Part shown: positions 46,077-54,167 of the stretch, one piece after another
Layout: every line of letters begins with the position of its first letter
Position numbering within the stretch: the stretch's first letter is position 1
Assembly: GCA_003225005.1 (NCBI GenBank)
Contig: QIAN01000162.1
Location: 62,001-126,000 of the forward strand
Direction of reading: 5' to 3'
Length of the DNA stretch: 64,000 nt
DNA from: Acidobacteriota bacterium
Lineage (GTDB): Bacteria; Acidobacteriota; Terriglobia; Terriglobales; Acidobacteriaceae
Notes under the pieces: model-generated
Database searches by the model: none
The model's input: the letters and a program-made list of their open reading frames with translations, nothing else
What the model was told of the DNA's origin: nothing
Position numbers and translations under genes: made by a program

Positions 46077-47072
46077 ATGGCAAAGACTTCAAGCAAACTT
46101 GCTGAGAAGAATGCCGCGTCGCCTGCGCGCAGGCCAGAAGGTACAAAACCGCCGCTAGGCCAGAGCCCGCTGCAGCGGATCGGCAACACTCCGCTTCTCC
46201 GGCTCGACCGCCTGACACGCCACTTGCCCGGTGTTGAGATTCTGGGTAAGGCCGAGTGGTATAACCCCGGAGGCTCGGTTAAAGACCGCGCCGCCTCCAA
46301 CATCGTCGCGGAAGGCCGCCGTAGCGGAAAATTCCCCCGGGGCAAGAGTCTGCTCGATTCCAGCAGCGGCAATACTGGCATAGCCTACGCCATGTTGGGA
46401 ACGGCAGAAGGCTTCCCGGTGACGCTGTGCATGCCGGAAAATGTCTCCCTCGAGCGCAAACGCATTCTGCACGCTTATGGGGCCAACATTATTTATACCG
46501 ATCCCGCCGACGGTTCCGACGGCGCCATTCTCAAGGCCCGCGAACTAGTGGCGAGCCACCCGGACACATATTTCTATGCCGACCAGTATTCCAACGACGC
46601 GAATTGGAAAGCGCACTATCAGGGCACGGCCAACGAAATCTGGCAACAAACTGAAGGACGCATCACGCACTTCGTCGCGATGCTCGGTACAGGTGGCACC
46701 TTCGTCGGTACCACGCGGCGGCTTAAAGAACTGAATCCCGCGATTCAGTGCATCTCGCTGCAGCCCGATTCACCGTTTCATGGCATCGAGGGAACCAAGC
46801 ACATGGCCAGCGCCATCATCCCGAAGATTTACGACTCCCACCTCGCCGACCAGGACATGAGCATCCTGACAGAAGAGGCTTATGGGATGGCAAAGCGGCT
46901 CGCCCGTGAGGCAGGAGTCCTGGTGGGAATTTCAGCCGCAGCCGCGGTCGTCGGGTGCCTGAAAATCGCTGAAGGGCTGCGGCTGAAAGAGGCAGAGCAA
47001 GCTGTGATCGTCACTATCCTCTGCGACTCCGGTGACAAATACCTGAGCGAAAGATTCTGGACAGAAGAATGA
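46077..47072 (+). CDS. cysM: Cysteine synthase, CysM/CysK type
   Basis: A 331-residue PLP enzyme. The PLP-lysine loop is AEWYNPGGSVKDRAA (about residue 68), the substrate-binding SSSGNTGIAYAMLG (about 100) is intact, and GTGGTFVGTTRRLKE forms the phosphate cup. CysM uses a sulfide or a protein-bound thiocarboxylate to make cysteine from O-phosphoserine or O-acetylserine. A JAMM protease gene follows 85 nt downstream, the same adjacency as cysM-mec in Mycobacterium, which favours the CysO-dependent type. Confidence 0.9.
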   Translation: MAKTSSKLAEKNAASPARRPEGTKPPLGQSPLQRIGNTPLLRLDRLTRHLPGVEILGKAEWYNPGGSVKDRAASNIVAEGRRSGKFPRGKSLLDSSSGNTGIAYAMLGTAEGFPVTLCMPENVSLERKRILHAYGANIIYTDPADGSDGAILKARELVASHPDTYFYADQYSNDANWKAHYQGTANEIWQQTEGRITHFVAMLGTGGTFVGTTRRLKELNPAIQCISLQPDSPFHGIEGTKHMASAIIPKIYDSHLADQDMSILTEEAYGMAKRLAREAGVLVGISAAAAVVGCLKIAEGLRLKEAEQAVIVTILCDSGDKYLSERFWTEE

Positions 47073-47157
47073 ATGCTCGAGTTGTGATTCTCGATGACCG
47101 ATAGAAGATCGCGTCCTAGGCTTTGCCCTCAAAAATCAACAATCAACAATTTCATCC

Positions 47158-47592
47158 ATGCTGAAGATTAAGCAGACCGACCACGCCTCCATCCGACGCC
47201 ATGGCGAAGAAACCTATCCTAACGAATGCTGCGGCGTGCTGCTCGGCCGCGTAGCTGACGACGGCACGCGCATCGTGACCTCCACCGCCCGCTGCGGCAA
47301 CACCCGCACCGACTCGGCCCGCAATCGTTACAACATTGACCCCCGCGATCTGCTCCGCCTCCAGCGCGAGGGTCGCGAACGCGGCGAGGACATCATCGGC
47401 TTTTACCACTCCCACCCCGATCATCCTGCCCGCTGGTCGCCGACCGATCTTGCCGAGGCTCATTGGTTCGGTTGCTCCTACCTGATCACCAGCGTGCAGA
47501 AGGGCAGGGCGGTTCTCACGAACTCCTTCGAACTCACCGGCAACGGCGAGAGCGACAAGCAACTTTCGGATGAAACGATCGAAATCATCTGA
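47158..47592 (+). CDS. mec: Mec-type M67 (JAMM) metalloprotease
   Basis: A 144-residue zinc metalloprotease with the JAMM motif complete: Glu in PNECCGVLLGR (residue ~22) and HSHPDHPARWSPTD (HxH-x7-S-x2-D). In Mycobacterium Mec releases cysteine from CysO-Cys adducts; in Pseudomonas QbsD trims the tail after Gly-Gly of a carrier. Both reactions are plausible here because the carrier at 40716 has an uncut tail. ATG directly follows cysM in the same direction. Confidence 0.9.
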   Translation: MLKIKQTDHASIRRHGEETYPNECCGVLLGRVADDGTRIVTSTARCGNTRTDSARNRYNIDPRDLLRLQREGRERGEDIIGFYHSHPDHPARWSPTDLAEAHWFGCSYLITSVQKGRAVLTNSFELTGNGESDKQLSDETIEII

Positions 47593-48383
47593 CTCGGGAA
47601 AATTACCATCGCCCGACGTGACGCTGGAACTGCTCGATTTTCACAACCCTCAGTCATTTTGTCCAGGCGCACACCAATCAGCCGGAATCGGAAATCGCCG
47701 GAAACTCCGTGCCAGTCGCGGGTTTTGCGGAAGATTCCGCGGGGCTCTGCACCAAATCCGGTCACAGCCCTGTGGACGAGCTGCACTCGATTGAAAACAA
47801 ACGCGATAAATTGGCACGGATTTTGTTGACTCTAAAAACGAAAAGAGTAGAACTGAATCGTTCTTTGACAGCTTCTTAAGTTTTTCCGGTTGGCATTGCG
47901 TCCGGGGCTCAAGCGAGGTCACTCCCAGTCATTGCAAAATGAAGTGGGAGAGGGCTAGCGAGGGTCTATAGCAAAGCGCTGGTCGAGGAGAACGAGAAGT
48001 AAAGTCGAAGGCAGGATAGAGTTCCGAGGCGTTGGGTAGGTTTATCCGGTTGGCGGTGAGCCCGGAGCCCGAGCGAAGATCGCGCGCAGCGTCCCCGCAA
48101 GGGAAGCAGCGAGAGCAGGTCGAGCGAGGGTCTAAACGCGAGCTACTGGCTGAGACGAATGAACCCAACATTACCCCGGAACTCTTTATTTTTTCGCGTA
48201 CATTTCCCTCCACGCCCCAGCAGTTGTTCGGTCCTGAACCCCGTCGTCTGCCTCACATCGTCCTCAGATTGCACACGTCATTCTGAGATATGTCTCATGA
48301 CGTGCAGCCCTAAAACGATCTTCAACCTGATTCTGCAACCCAATCAACTATCCCAAGCTGTACTCTAACCTCCTGCTAGGCCT
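47593..48383. other. Gene-free region with degenerate repeats
   Basis: About 790 bases hold no supported gene. Two diverged copies of AGCGAGGGTCTA occur at about 47951-47972 and 48123-48144, each within CG-rich, hairpin-prone sequence. The stretch 47800-47880 is AT-rich. It may be decaying DNA; no RNA gene is recognised. Confidence 0.4.
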
Positions 48384-48600
48384 CAACACATCGGCATCGT
48401 CGCCTGCAGCGCCGGAGGTGCGGCCCTCTGCTGCCGCACTATTTCCTGGAAGGCGCCGATCTGCTGGGGCCGCACAATCATCCGGAAATCTCGATGCACT
48501 CCCGTCTTTTCGCGCAGTATGTGAACTGCATTTGCGCCAACAACTGGGCGGACGTGGCCGAACTGATGCTTTCCTCCACGCAAAAGCGGTGGAAGACTTA
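48384..48600 (+). pseudogene. Relic of an aspartate/glutamate racemase family gene
   Basis: One frame reads QHIGIVACSAGGAALCCRTI, the usual N-terminus of this racemase family (HIGIVACSAEGAALCYRTI). After a frame change near 48448 the match goes on as LEGADLLGPHNHPEISMHS and YVNCICANNWADVAELMLSS and then ends. The remaining two-thirds of the protein, including the second active cysteine region, is absent. No start codon or ribosome-binding site is evident. It is a remnant of a deleted gene. Confidence 0.65.
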
Positions 48601-48657
48601 ACCTTTGATCGAGGATAGCCGCCTCGCCTGTGCAGCCGAGCGCGGTCTCGGAGTGTC

Positions 48658-49137
48658 ATGAAAGAGGACAAGAACATGCCCGTAGCGTACGAGGAAGGCA
48701 AAAACCCCCAACACCCCGGTCGCCCCCAACTCAAGTTCCGCTGGCTTCCCGGCGCGTACGCCATCGTGCGCATGGATCCCGAGGCAACCGTTCCGGAGTG
48801 GGCGACCAAAGGAGTCTTTTCGTCCGTCACTCGCACCGCGGATGAACTGTCAATCGTGTGCCCGGCCGATAACCTTCCCGCGAACCTAAGCTCGGAATGC
48901 CACTGGATTTGCTTCAAGCTCGAAGGGCCATTCCCGTTCTCGCAAACCGGAGTGTTGCTCTCTTTCATCGAACCACTCTCCAATAACGGCGTTCCAATCT
49001 TCGCCATTTCGACTTACGACACCGACTACGTGCTGGTGCAAGAAGAGTTTATGGGCGGAGCCCAGCAAGCTCTCGGCACCGCAGGGCACGCCCTGATCTC
49101 CGACGATGACGAGTCCCGGCGCAGGCTGATCGAGTAG
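48658..49137 (+). CDS. ACT domain protein
   Basis: A 159-residue protein of the ACT_7/CASTOR-like type. Residues 25-80 contain [23 protein letters not shown] and [16 protein letters not shown], and 95-145 carry [21 protein letters not shown] and [17 protein letters not shown], the ACT core. These domains bind amino acids and can regulate enzymes or sense metabolites. GGAG precedes the start; ATG 48676 is an alternative. The stop codon lies 116 nt before the radical SAM gene. The ligand is unknown. Confidence 0.82.
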   Translation: MKEDKNMPVAYEEGKNPQHPGRPQLKFRWLPGAYAIVRMDPEATVPEWATKGVFSSVTRTADELSIVCPADNLPANLSSECHWICFKLEGPFPFSQTGVLLSFIEPLSNNGVPIFAISTYDTDYVLVQEEFMGGAQQALGTAGHALISDDDESRRRLIE

Positions 49138-49253
49138 TGGCACATCCGAAGCAACTGCCGGGATTCACCATTCACCTCCCGATTTCCCCCGAATGCTGTG
49201 CCAACAATGCACTTAGTCCTCCTCTATGCTGTAATACAAGGACAATTCCAGAT

Positions 49254-50279
49254 ATGCCCGCCCGCCCGACATCTCTGCGCCGCCGTCTGAACTCGCTCCA
49301 CCGCAACCTGCGCGGAGCGAGCATGGTGGTGCGTGCGTTCGCTTCCACCGATCACCCGTTGCTTGCGCATATTATTCCCATTCGCCGTTGCAACCTCGCA
49401 TGTACCTACTGCAACGAATTTGATGACGTCTCCCAACCCGTGCCCACCGGCGAAATGTTCCAACGAGTGGACAAGCTCGCCGAGTTGGGCACGTCGGTTG
49501 TCACCATCTCCGGTGGCGAGCCACTGCTGCATCCACAACTCGACGACGTGATTGGCCACATCCGCCACAACGGCATGATCGCCGGCCTGATCACCAACGG
49601 CTATCTGTTGGTTGCGGACCGCATTAAGCGACTGAACCGAGCCGGCCTCGAGTGGCTGCAGATTTCCATCGACAACGTCAGTCCCGACGAGGTTTCCAAG
49701 AAAAGTCTGAAAGTTCTGGACAAGAAACTCCAACTGCTGGCCGAGCACGCCGATTTTCATGTGAACATCAACTCTGTGGTCGGTGGCGGGATTCCGAATC
49801 CTCAGGACGCGCTCACCATTGGCAAGCGCGCGGTCGAACTAGGGTTCAGTTCAACTATCGGCATCATTCACGATGGCACAGGCCAATTGCAGCCGCTCAA
49901 CCAGGAAGAGCGCCGCATCTACCACGAAATGAAGGCGATGGAAAAGAGCAGCTTCACCCGCATCAACGCCTTCCAGGACAACATTGCCCAAGGCCTGCCC
50001 AATGATTGGCGCTGCCGCGCGGGCGCGCGTTACCTCTATATCTGCGAAGACGGTTTGGTCCATTACTGTTCACAGCAGCGTGGCTATCCTGCGATCCCGC
50101 TCGCGAAATACACCCGTGATGACATACGTCGCGAGTACCTGACCGAAAAATTCTGCGCCCCCCATTGCACCGTTTCCTGCGTGCACCAGGTTTCAATCTT
50201 CGACTCCTGGCGAGCCCCGCAACATCCCGCATCGCCGAGCGTAAGCCCGGTGAATGGCGACCTTGTTCAAATCAAGTAA
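49254..50279 (+). CDS. Radical SAM protein
   Basis: A 341-residue radical SAM enzyme with the cluster cysteines in CNLACTYC (about residue 47). The SAM-binding glycines follow in [11 protein letters not shown], with the partial barrel continuing to about 250. The C-terminal part has further cysteines ([14 protein letters not shown] and [12 protein letters not shown]), consistent with a SPASM-like or accessory cluster. Overall it resembles HpnH-type hopanoid enzymes at the N-terminus, but no other hopanoid genes are present, so the reaction is unknown. Start ATG 49254. Confidence 0.85.
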   Translation: MPARPTSLRRRLNSLHRNLRGASMVVRAFASTDHPLLAHIIPIRRCNLACTYCNEFDDVSQPVPTGEMFQRVDKLAELGTSVVTISGGEPLLHPQLDDVIGHIRHNGMIAGLITNGYLLVADRIKRLNRAGLEWLQISIDNVSPDEVSKKSLKVLDKKLQLLAEHADFHVNINSVVGGGIPNPQDALTIGKRAVELGFSSTIGIIHDGTGQLQPLNQEERRIYHEMKAMEKSSFTRINAFQDNIAQGLPNDWRCRAGARYLYICEDGLVHYCSQQRGYPAIPLAKYTRDDIRREYLTEKFCAPHCTVSCVHQVSIFDSWRAPQHPASPSVSPVNGDLVQIK

Positions 50280-50280
50280 G

Positions 50281-50400
50281 GCGTCTCCTCTGCGTTCTCT
50301 GCGGAAATTCCTCCGCGAACTATGCGATTGAATTGCAGGGTCTAAAACGATGAGCGCAGAGTGCGGAGAGGCGGTTCCGCAGAGCGCACCAAGGAAATCC
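50281..50400. repeat. CTCTGCGG-type repeat, second copy with inverted half
   Basis: CTCTGCGTTCTCTGCGG and CTCCGCG near 50285-50320 are followed by an inverse stretch GCGCAGAGTGCGGAGAGG near 50353. Arms pair imperfectly. It resembles the copy at 43990-44060. Confidence 0.4.
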
Positions 50401-50476
50401 GCGCAGCTCATCTGGCAGCAGTGAACCGGTTTCCAATTCGCAAAATCTTCATGCCATGCGAGTCGACCAGAGCCGC

Positions 50477-51082
50477 CTATTTTTTTGGTTGTGCTGACGG
50501 TGGCAGGATGTTATTCAAGCGCAAATACATGGCGGCGGCCGCGTAATGGTCGGCCCAGCCGCTGGCCAATCCCAGCGCGGCCATCGCGCGAGGAAACTGC
50601 CGGCCTCCAAATAGTTCGACGCTATCACCCAGCTTGGAGTCGTCCATTTTGGCCAGCGACTCGCCGCAGAAATCGAAAGAAGCCTTGGCGGCCGCGAGCA
50701 GCTTTTCTTTGGAATCCGTTTCTTTCGCCGCTTCATTCTTGGGCTCCGGCACATCCGCCGCTTTGGCGCAAAGAAAATAGTTCGATTCGATGATGTGCGT
50801 GATCAGGTGGCCAAAGCTCATCTGCTCGGCAGTGGGCTTGAACGCGAACTTGTCACCGGGCATGGCCTCAATCGCTCCCAGAATGTTTTTCTGCGACCGC
50901 GGCAAGAGCATCCGCACCGAGGTCGCAACGGGATCTTTCGTTGCCGCCACGGGGCTCGGCATGACGGCCGATTTTGGCGTGGCGGTCGGACTGGCGGGTT
51001 TTGCCGCAGGCATATCCTGTGCGTGCAACATGGTGAATAGACCGGAAGCTAGAAGAACAAAAAGCGCGAGAGCGTGTTTCAT
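50477..51082 (-). CDS. Secreted DinB superfamily protein
   Basis: A 201-residue protein with a signal peptide (ALALFVLLASGLFTMLHA), an Ala/Pro-rich linker and a DinB-type helical domain: PGDKFAFKPTAEQMSFGHLITHII (about residues 75-98) and ALGLASGWADHYAAAAMYLRLN. The HLITH and DHY histidines fit metal ligands. GGAG lies 8 nt upstream. It would act outside the cytoplasm, unlike the DinB-like gene at 8358. Function unknown. Confidence 0.8.
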   Translation of the reverse strand: MKHALALFVLLASGLFTMLHAQDMPAAKPASPTATPKSAVMPSPVAATKDPVATSVRMLLPRSQKNILGAIEAMPGDKFAFKPTAEQMSFGHLITHIIESNYFLCAKAADVPEPKNEAAKETDSKEKLLAAAKASFDFCGESLAKMDDSKLGDSVELFGGRQFPRAMAALGLASGWADHYAAAAMYLRLNNILPPSAQPKK

Positions 51083-51339
51083 GGAAAAGTCTCCAAGGCA
51101 GTCCCTAGCATACCTCTTCAACGGTCGCGGTTGTGGCCTTGACGATGGAAATGTCGTGGCAAAAGATTAGTTCAGCCGGACAGCGGGCGAAACCGGGCAG
51201 GAGCCGGGACATGAGCTAAGTATGGCATGGCCTTTGCCGGCATGAACATCGGGACGTTCCTGTTCCGATGCCATCGACGTTGCAGAAGGTCATCTGCCGC
51301 GCGGCGCTTTCGACGCATAAGACAGCGGTCTTCGAGAAC
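51083..51339. other. Gene-free region
   Basis: No gene or clear regulatory site is seen in these 257 bases between the DinB gene and the ABC ATPase. Confidence 0.4.
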
Positions 51340-52194
51340 TTAGACCTCCACTTGGGGAGTAGCATCGAGCAAGCTGCGGGTGTAAGGATGAGCAGGACGT
51401 TCGGTGATCTGCTCGGTCGATCCTATTTCAACAATCTTTCCGCGGTACATCACGGCAATACGGGTGGCCAGATAGCGCACCACCGGCATGGAGTGCGAAA
51501 TGAATAAATACGTCAGGCCGAAGTCGCGCTGTAGTTTCGCAAGCAGGTTGACGATCTGCGCGCCGACGCTGACGTCGAGCGCGGAGACCGGTTCGTCGGC
51601 CACGATGAACTTGGGCCTCAGCGCCAGGGCGCGGGCAATGGCGATGCGCTGGCGCTGTCCGCCGCTGAATTCGTGGGGATAACGGCGGAGCGCGGATTCA
51701 TCGAGGCCAACCGCGCGCAGCAACGCGATAACCCGAGTGCGGATGTCGAGCTTGGCTCGACCGGACAGCCGGGGGCGGCTGCCCCGACATGACCCTGCTG
51801 GTGCATCCTGTTCCTGGCCGTGGATGATCAGGGGCTCGGCGATGATGTCCTCCACGCGATAACGGGGATCGAGTGAGGCGAATGGATCCTGGAAAATAAT
51901 TTGCATGTCGCGGCGGAGACGGCGCATTTCGCCGCGGCCAGCGGCAAGCAGGTCCTGCCCCTGGAAGCGGATGCTTCCTGATGTCGGCTCAATGAGGCGA
52001 AGCGTCAGGCGTCCCAGCGTGCTCTTGCCAGATCCCGATTCGCCGACAAGACCTAGCGTTTCTCCGGCATGGATGTCAAGCGATACATCGTCTACGGCAC
52101 GCACATCATACGGGGAACCGCGCGTCTTTCCCGCGAAAACAGACTCGGCGTGCGGAAAGATCTTTTTCAGGTCACGGATTTCAAGCAGGGACAC
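51340..52194 (-). CDS. Opp/Dpp-type ABC transporter ATP-binding protein
   Basis: A 284-residue ATPase from GTG 52194. Walker [20 protein letters not shown], signature [15 protein letters not shown], Walker [14 protein letters not shown], and [12 protein letters not shown] at the end mark the OppF/DppF branch. Residues ~128-148 ([17 protein letters not shown]) form an insertion of low complexity encoded by the palindrome at 51762. No permease adjoins, so it probably serves the transporter of the 42101 ATPase or another locus. Confidence 0.88.
   Translation of the reverse strand: MSLLEIRDLKKIFPHAESVFAGKTRGSPYDVRAVDDVSLDIHAGETLGLVGESGSGKSTLGRLTLRLIEPTSGSIRFQGQDLLAAGRGEMRRLRRDMQIIFQDPFASLDPRYRVEDIIAEPLIIHGQEQDAPAGSCRGSRPRLSGRAKLDIRTRVIALLRAVGLDESALRRYPHEFSGGQRQRIAIARALALRPKFIVADEPVSALDVSVGAQIVNLLAKLQRDFGLTYLFISHSMPVVRYLATRIAVMYRGKIVEIGSTEQITERPAHPYTRSLLDATPQVEV
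51762..51785. repeat. Palindromic element inside the ABC ATPase gene
   Basis: GGACAGCCG-GGGG-CGGCTGCCC, nearly the same as the element at 42035-42054. It lies in frame within the coding sequence and adds residues not found in related ATPases. Confidence 0.55.
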
Positions 52195-52364
52195 TGAGCG
52201 GATAGTAGCAGAGCTGGCAGAAATCAAGCGAGGGATTCATGCGACCTTGACGGATCCTCGGCTACCCGGGACGACTGCTGGGGACGCGAGTCGAGAAACG
52301 CTCAGCCACAAGGATCTATCAAACACAAAGAATCCGTGTTGGCCCAGCGATAATGTAGCCGGCT

Positions 52365-53228
52365 TTATCCCGCTGCGATCATGGGCACGGCTGCCAACGC
52401 CGCGATCAAGCCCACGAACTTCCACCGAGTGAAGTGCTCTTTGAGGAAGAGGCGCGCCAAAAGCACAGTCATAGCAGGATAAAGCGATGACATCACCACA
52501 GCCTCATCGAGGCGTCCGGACTGGCTGGCAAGGATGAAGAGCACGGTGCCGACTGAATCGATGCAACCGGTAAGCACTCCCCAGCGCAAACCGGCGGGAG
52601 TGATGTCTTGAAATCTCCGCTGCAACAGAACGATGAGCCCGGTAATCAGCAACCCTCCAGCCCGCGTCAGTGTCGCGATCCATAAAGGTGACGCCTGGCC
52701 AGCTTGTCGGATGCAAAGGTAAAAACCAGCGAAACCTATTCCAGCGAGAACCGCCAGTCCGACCCCTTCAGGGCGAGTGCCATCTTCACTGCGAGTGATG
52801 AGCCAGAGTCCGGTACCGGCGAACAGGAAGCCGGCGATTGCAAGGCGGCCGGGCAAACCCTCAGTGGCTATCGAAAAAAACGTCGGGATCGCGGCGCTAA
52901 TAACAGCCGCCACGGGCGCCGTAATTCCCATTCTGCCGGCCGCGAGCGCGCGATAGAAGATCGCGAGCGAACCGCCTCCCGAGATTCCGCCTGCCAAAAC
53001 CCAGTTCACGCTGCGGGCAGAGGGGAACGGAGCATGGCTCGCCCCCGCCAACGCGATCATCAAGAGCAGTCCGCCGCCATTCACGATGCTGGTGAACAAG
53101 AATGGGTTCGCGCGCCGAGTGGCATAGCCGCCCAGAAAGTCGCTGGTCCCCCAAGCCAAGACTACGGCCAAACTATAGGCAGCAGCTCCGAATTGTGGTG
53201 TGGCGGACATGAACGTCGAGGGTAGCAT
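52365..53228 (-). CDS. EamA/DMT family transporter
   Basis: A 287-residue protein with about ten hydrophobic segments and two EamA repeats: [21 protein letters not shown] in the first and [19 protein letters not shown] in the second, with [25 protein letters not shown] near the C-terminus. The substrate is unknown (amino acids, sugars or nucleotides are typical). Start ATG 53228 is chosen with MSATPQF (53210) as alternative. Monocistronic and divergent from rpe. Confidence 0.82.
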   Translation of the reverse strand: MLPSTFMSATPQFGAAAYSLAVVLAWGTSDFLGGYATRRANPFLFTSIVNGGGLLLMIALAGASHAPFPSARSVNWVLAGGISGGGSLAIFYRALAAGRMGITAPVAAVISAAIPTFFSIATEGLPGRLAIAGFLFAGTGLWLITRSEDGTRPEGVGLAVLAGIGFAGFYLCIRQAGQASPLWIATLTRAGGLLITGLIVLLQRRFQDITPAGLRWGVLTGCIDSVGTVLFILASQSGRLDEAVVMSSLYPAMTVLLARLFLKEHFTRWKFVGLIAALAAVPMIAAG

Positions 53229-53407
53229 GAGGAGGATGCAACCACGACCATGCCCCTCTTGCACTGAAGTTGAAAGCACCTCCAGCACTCCGGGATACCG
53301 CGCTTCCGCATTCGCAACTCGGGACTCAGCAGCGGGCATGACCGTGTTAGAATTTCCACAAGCAGCTTCCTACGAGAGTCCCGCTTCTAGGTTCTGAGAG
53401 AACACGT

Positions 53408-54082
53408 TTGATCGAACTGGCACCGTCGATTCTATCGGCTGACTTTGCACGTCTGGCGGAGGAAGTGCGCGCCGCGAGCGAAGGCGGAGGAAGTGTCATC
53501 CATGTCGATATTATGGACGGACATTTCGTTCCCAACCTGACCATCGGACCTCCGGTGATGCGTTCGCTGCGCAAGGCCACAAAGCTGCCGCTCGACTGCC
53601 ACCTCATGATTGAGAATCCAGACCAGTTCATTCCTGACTTCGCCGAAGCCGGGGCTGATTGGATTTCGGTTCACCAGGAAGCTTGCCGGCACCTGAACCG
53701 CACTCTGCATCTGATCAAGAGCCACGACTGCCTGGCAGGGGTGGTGATCAATCCCGCAACGCCCGTCGATACCCTGGTTGAAGTGCTGGATATTGTTGAC
53801 TACGTGCTGGTCATGTCGGTGAATCCGGGCTTTGGAGGTCAGAAGTTCATTCCCTCCACGTTACACAAACTGCGAAGGTTAGCGGAGATTCGCAGCCAGC
53901 AGGGGCTGAACTTCCGCATCGAGGTGGATGGCGGGATCTCGCTCGACACGGTGGCTGATGTGGTCCACGCCGGCGCGGAAATTCTGGTGGCGGGCAACGC
54001 CGTGTTCGGCGGCGGCGATCCAAGAAAGAATGCGCAGGCACTGCTGAAGGCGGCGACCGAGGCGGCACTAGCCAAGGTATAG
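53408..54082 (+). CDS. rpe: Ribulose-phosphate 3-epimerase
   Basis: A 224-residue (beta/alpha)8 enzyme with TTG start. Motifs: APSILSADFARLAEEV at the N-terminus, HVDIMDGHFVPNLTIGP (metal His/Asp), MSVNPGFGGQKFIPS and EVDGGISLDTV near the C-terminus. It interconverts ribulose- and xylulose-5-phosphate in the pentose phosphate path. Single gene with no linked pathway neighbours. Confidence 0.95.
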   Translation: MIELAPSILSADFARLAEEVRAASEGGGSVIHVDIMDGHFVPNLTIGPPVMRSLRKATKLPLDCHLMIENPDQFIPDFAEAGADWISVHQEACRHLNRTLHLIKSHDCLAGVVINPATPVDTLVEVLDIVDYVLVMSVNPGFGGQKFIPSTLHKLRRLAEIRSQQGLNFRIEVDGGISLDTVADVVHAGAEILVAGNAVFGGGDPRKNAQALLKAATEAALAKV

Positions 54083-54083
54083 C

Positions 54084-54160
54084 AATTTTAATTGCCGATT
54101 GAAGACCCGGGCGGCGGCCTTTCAAATCGGAAATTGGCAATTGACGATTGAAAATTCTTG
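54084..54160. repeat. Imperfect inverted repeat between rpe and bamD
   Basis: AATTGCCGATTGAA (54090-54103) and TTCAAATCGGAAATT (54121-54135) can pair around a CG core (GACCCGGGCGGCGGCC); further AATTG/CAATT sequence extends the arms. It may be a stabilising hairpin or a dispersed repeat. Confidence 0.45.
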
Positions 54161-54167
54161 AGGTTTT

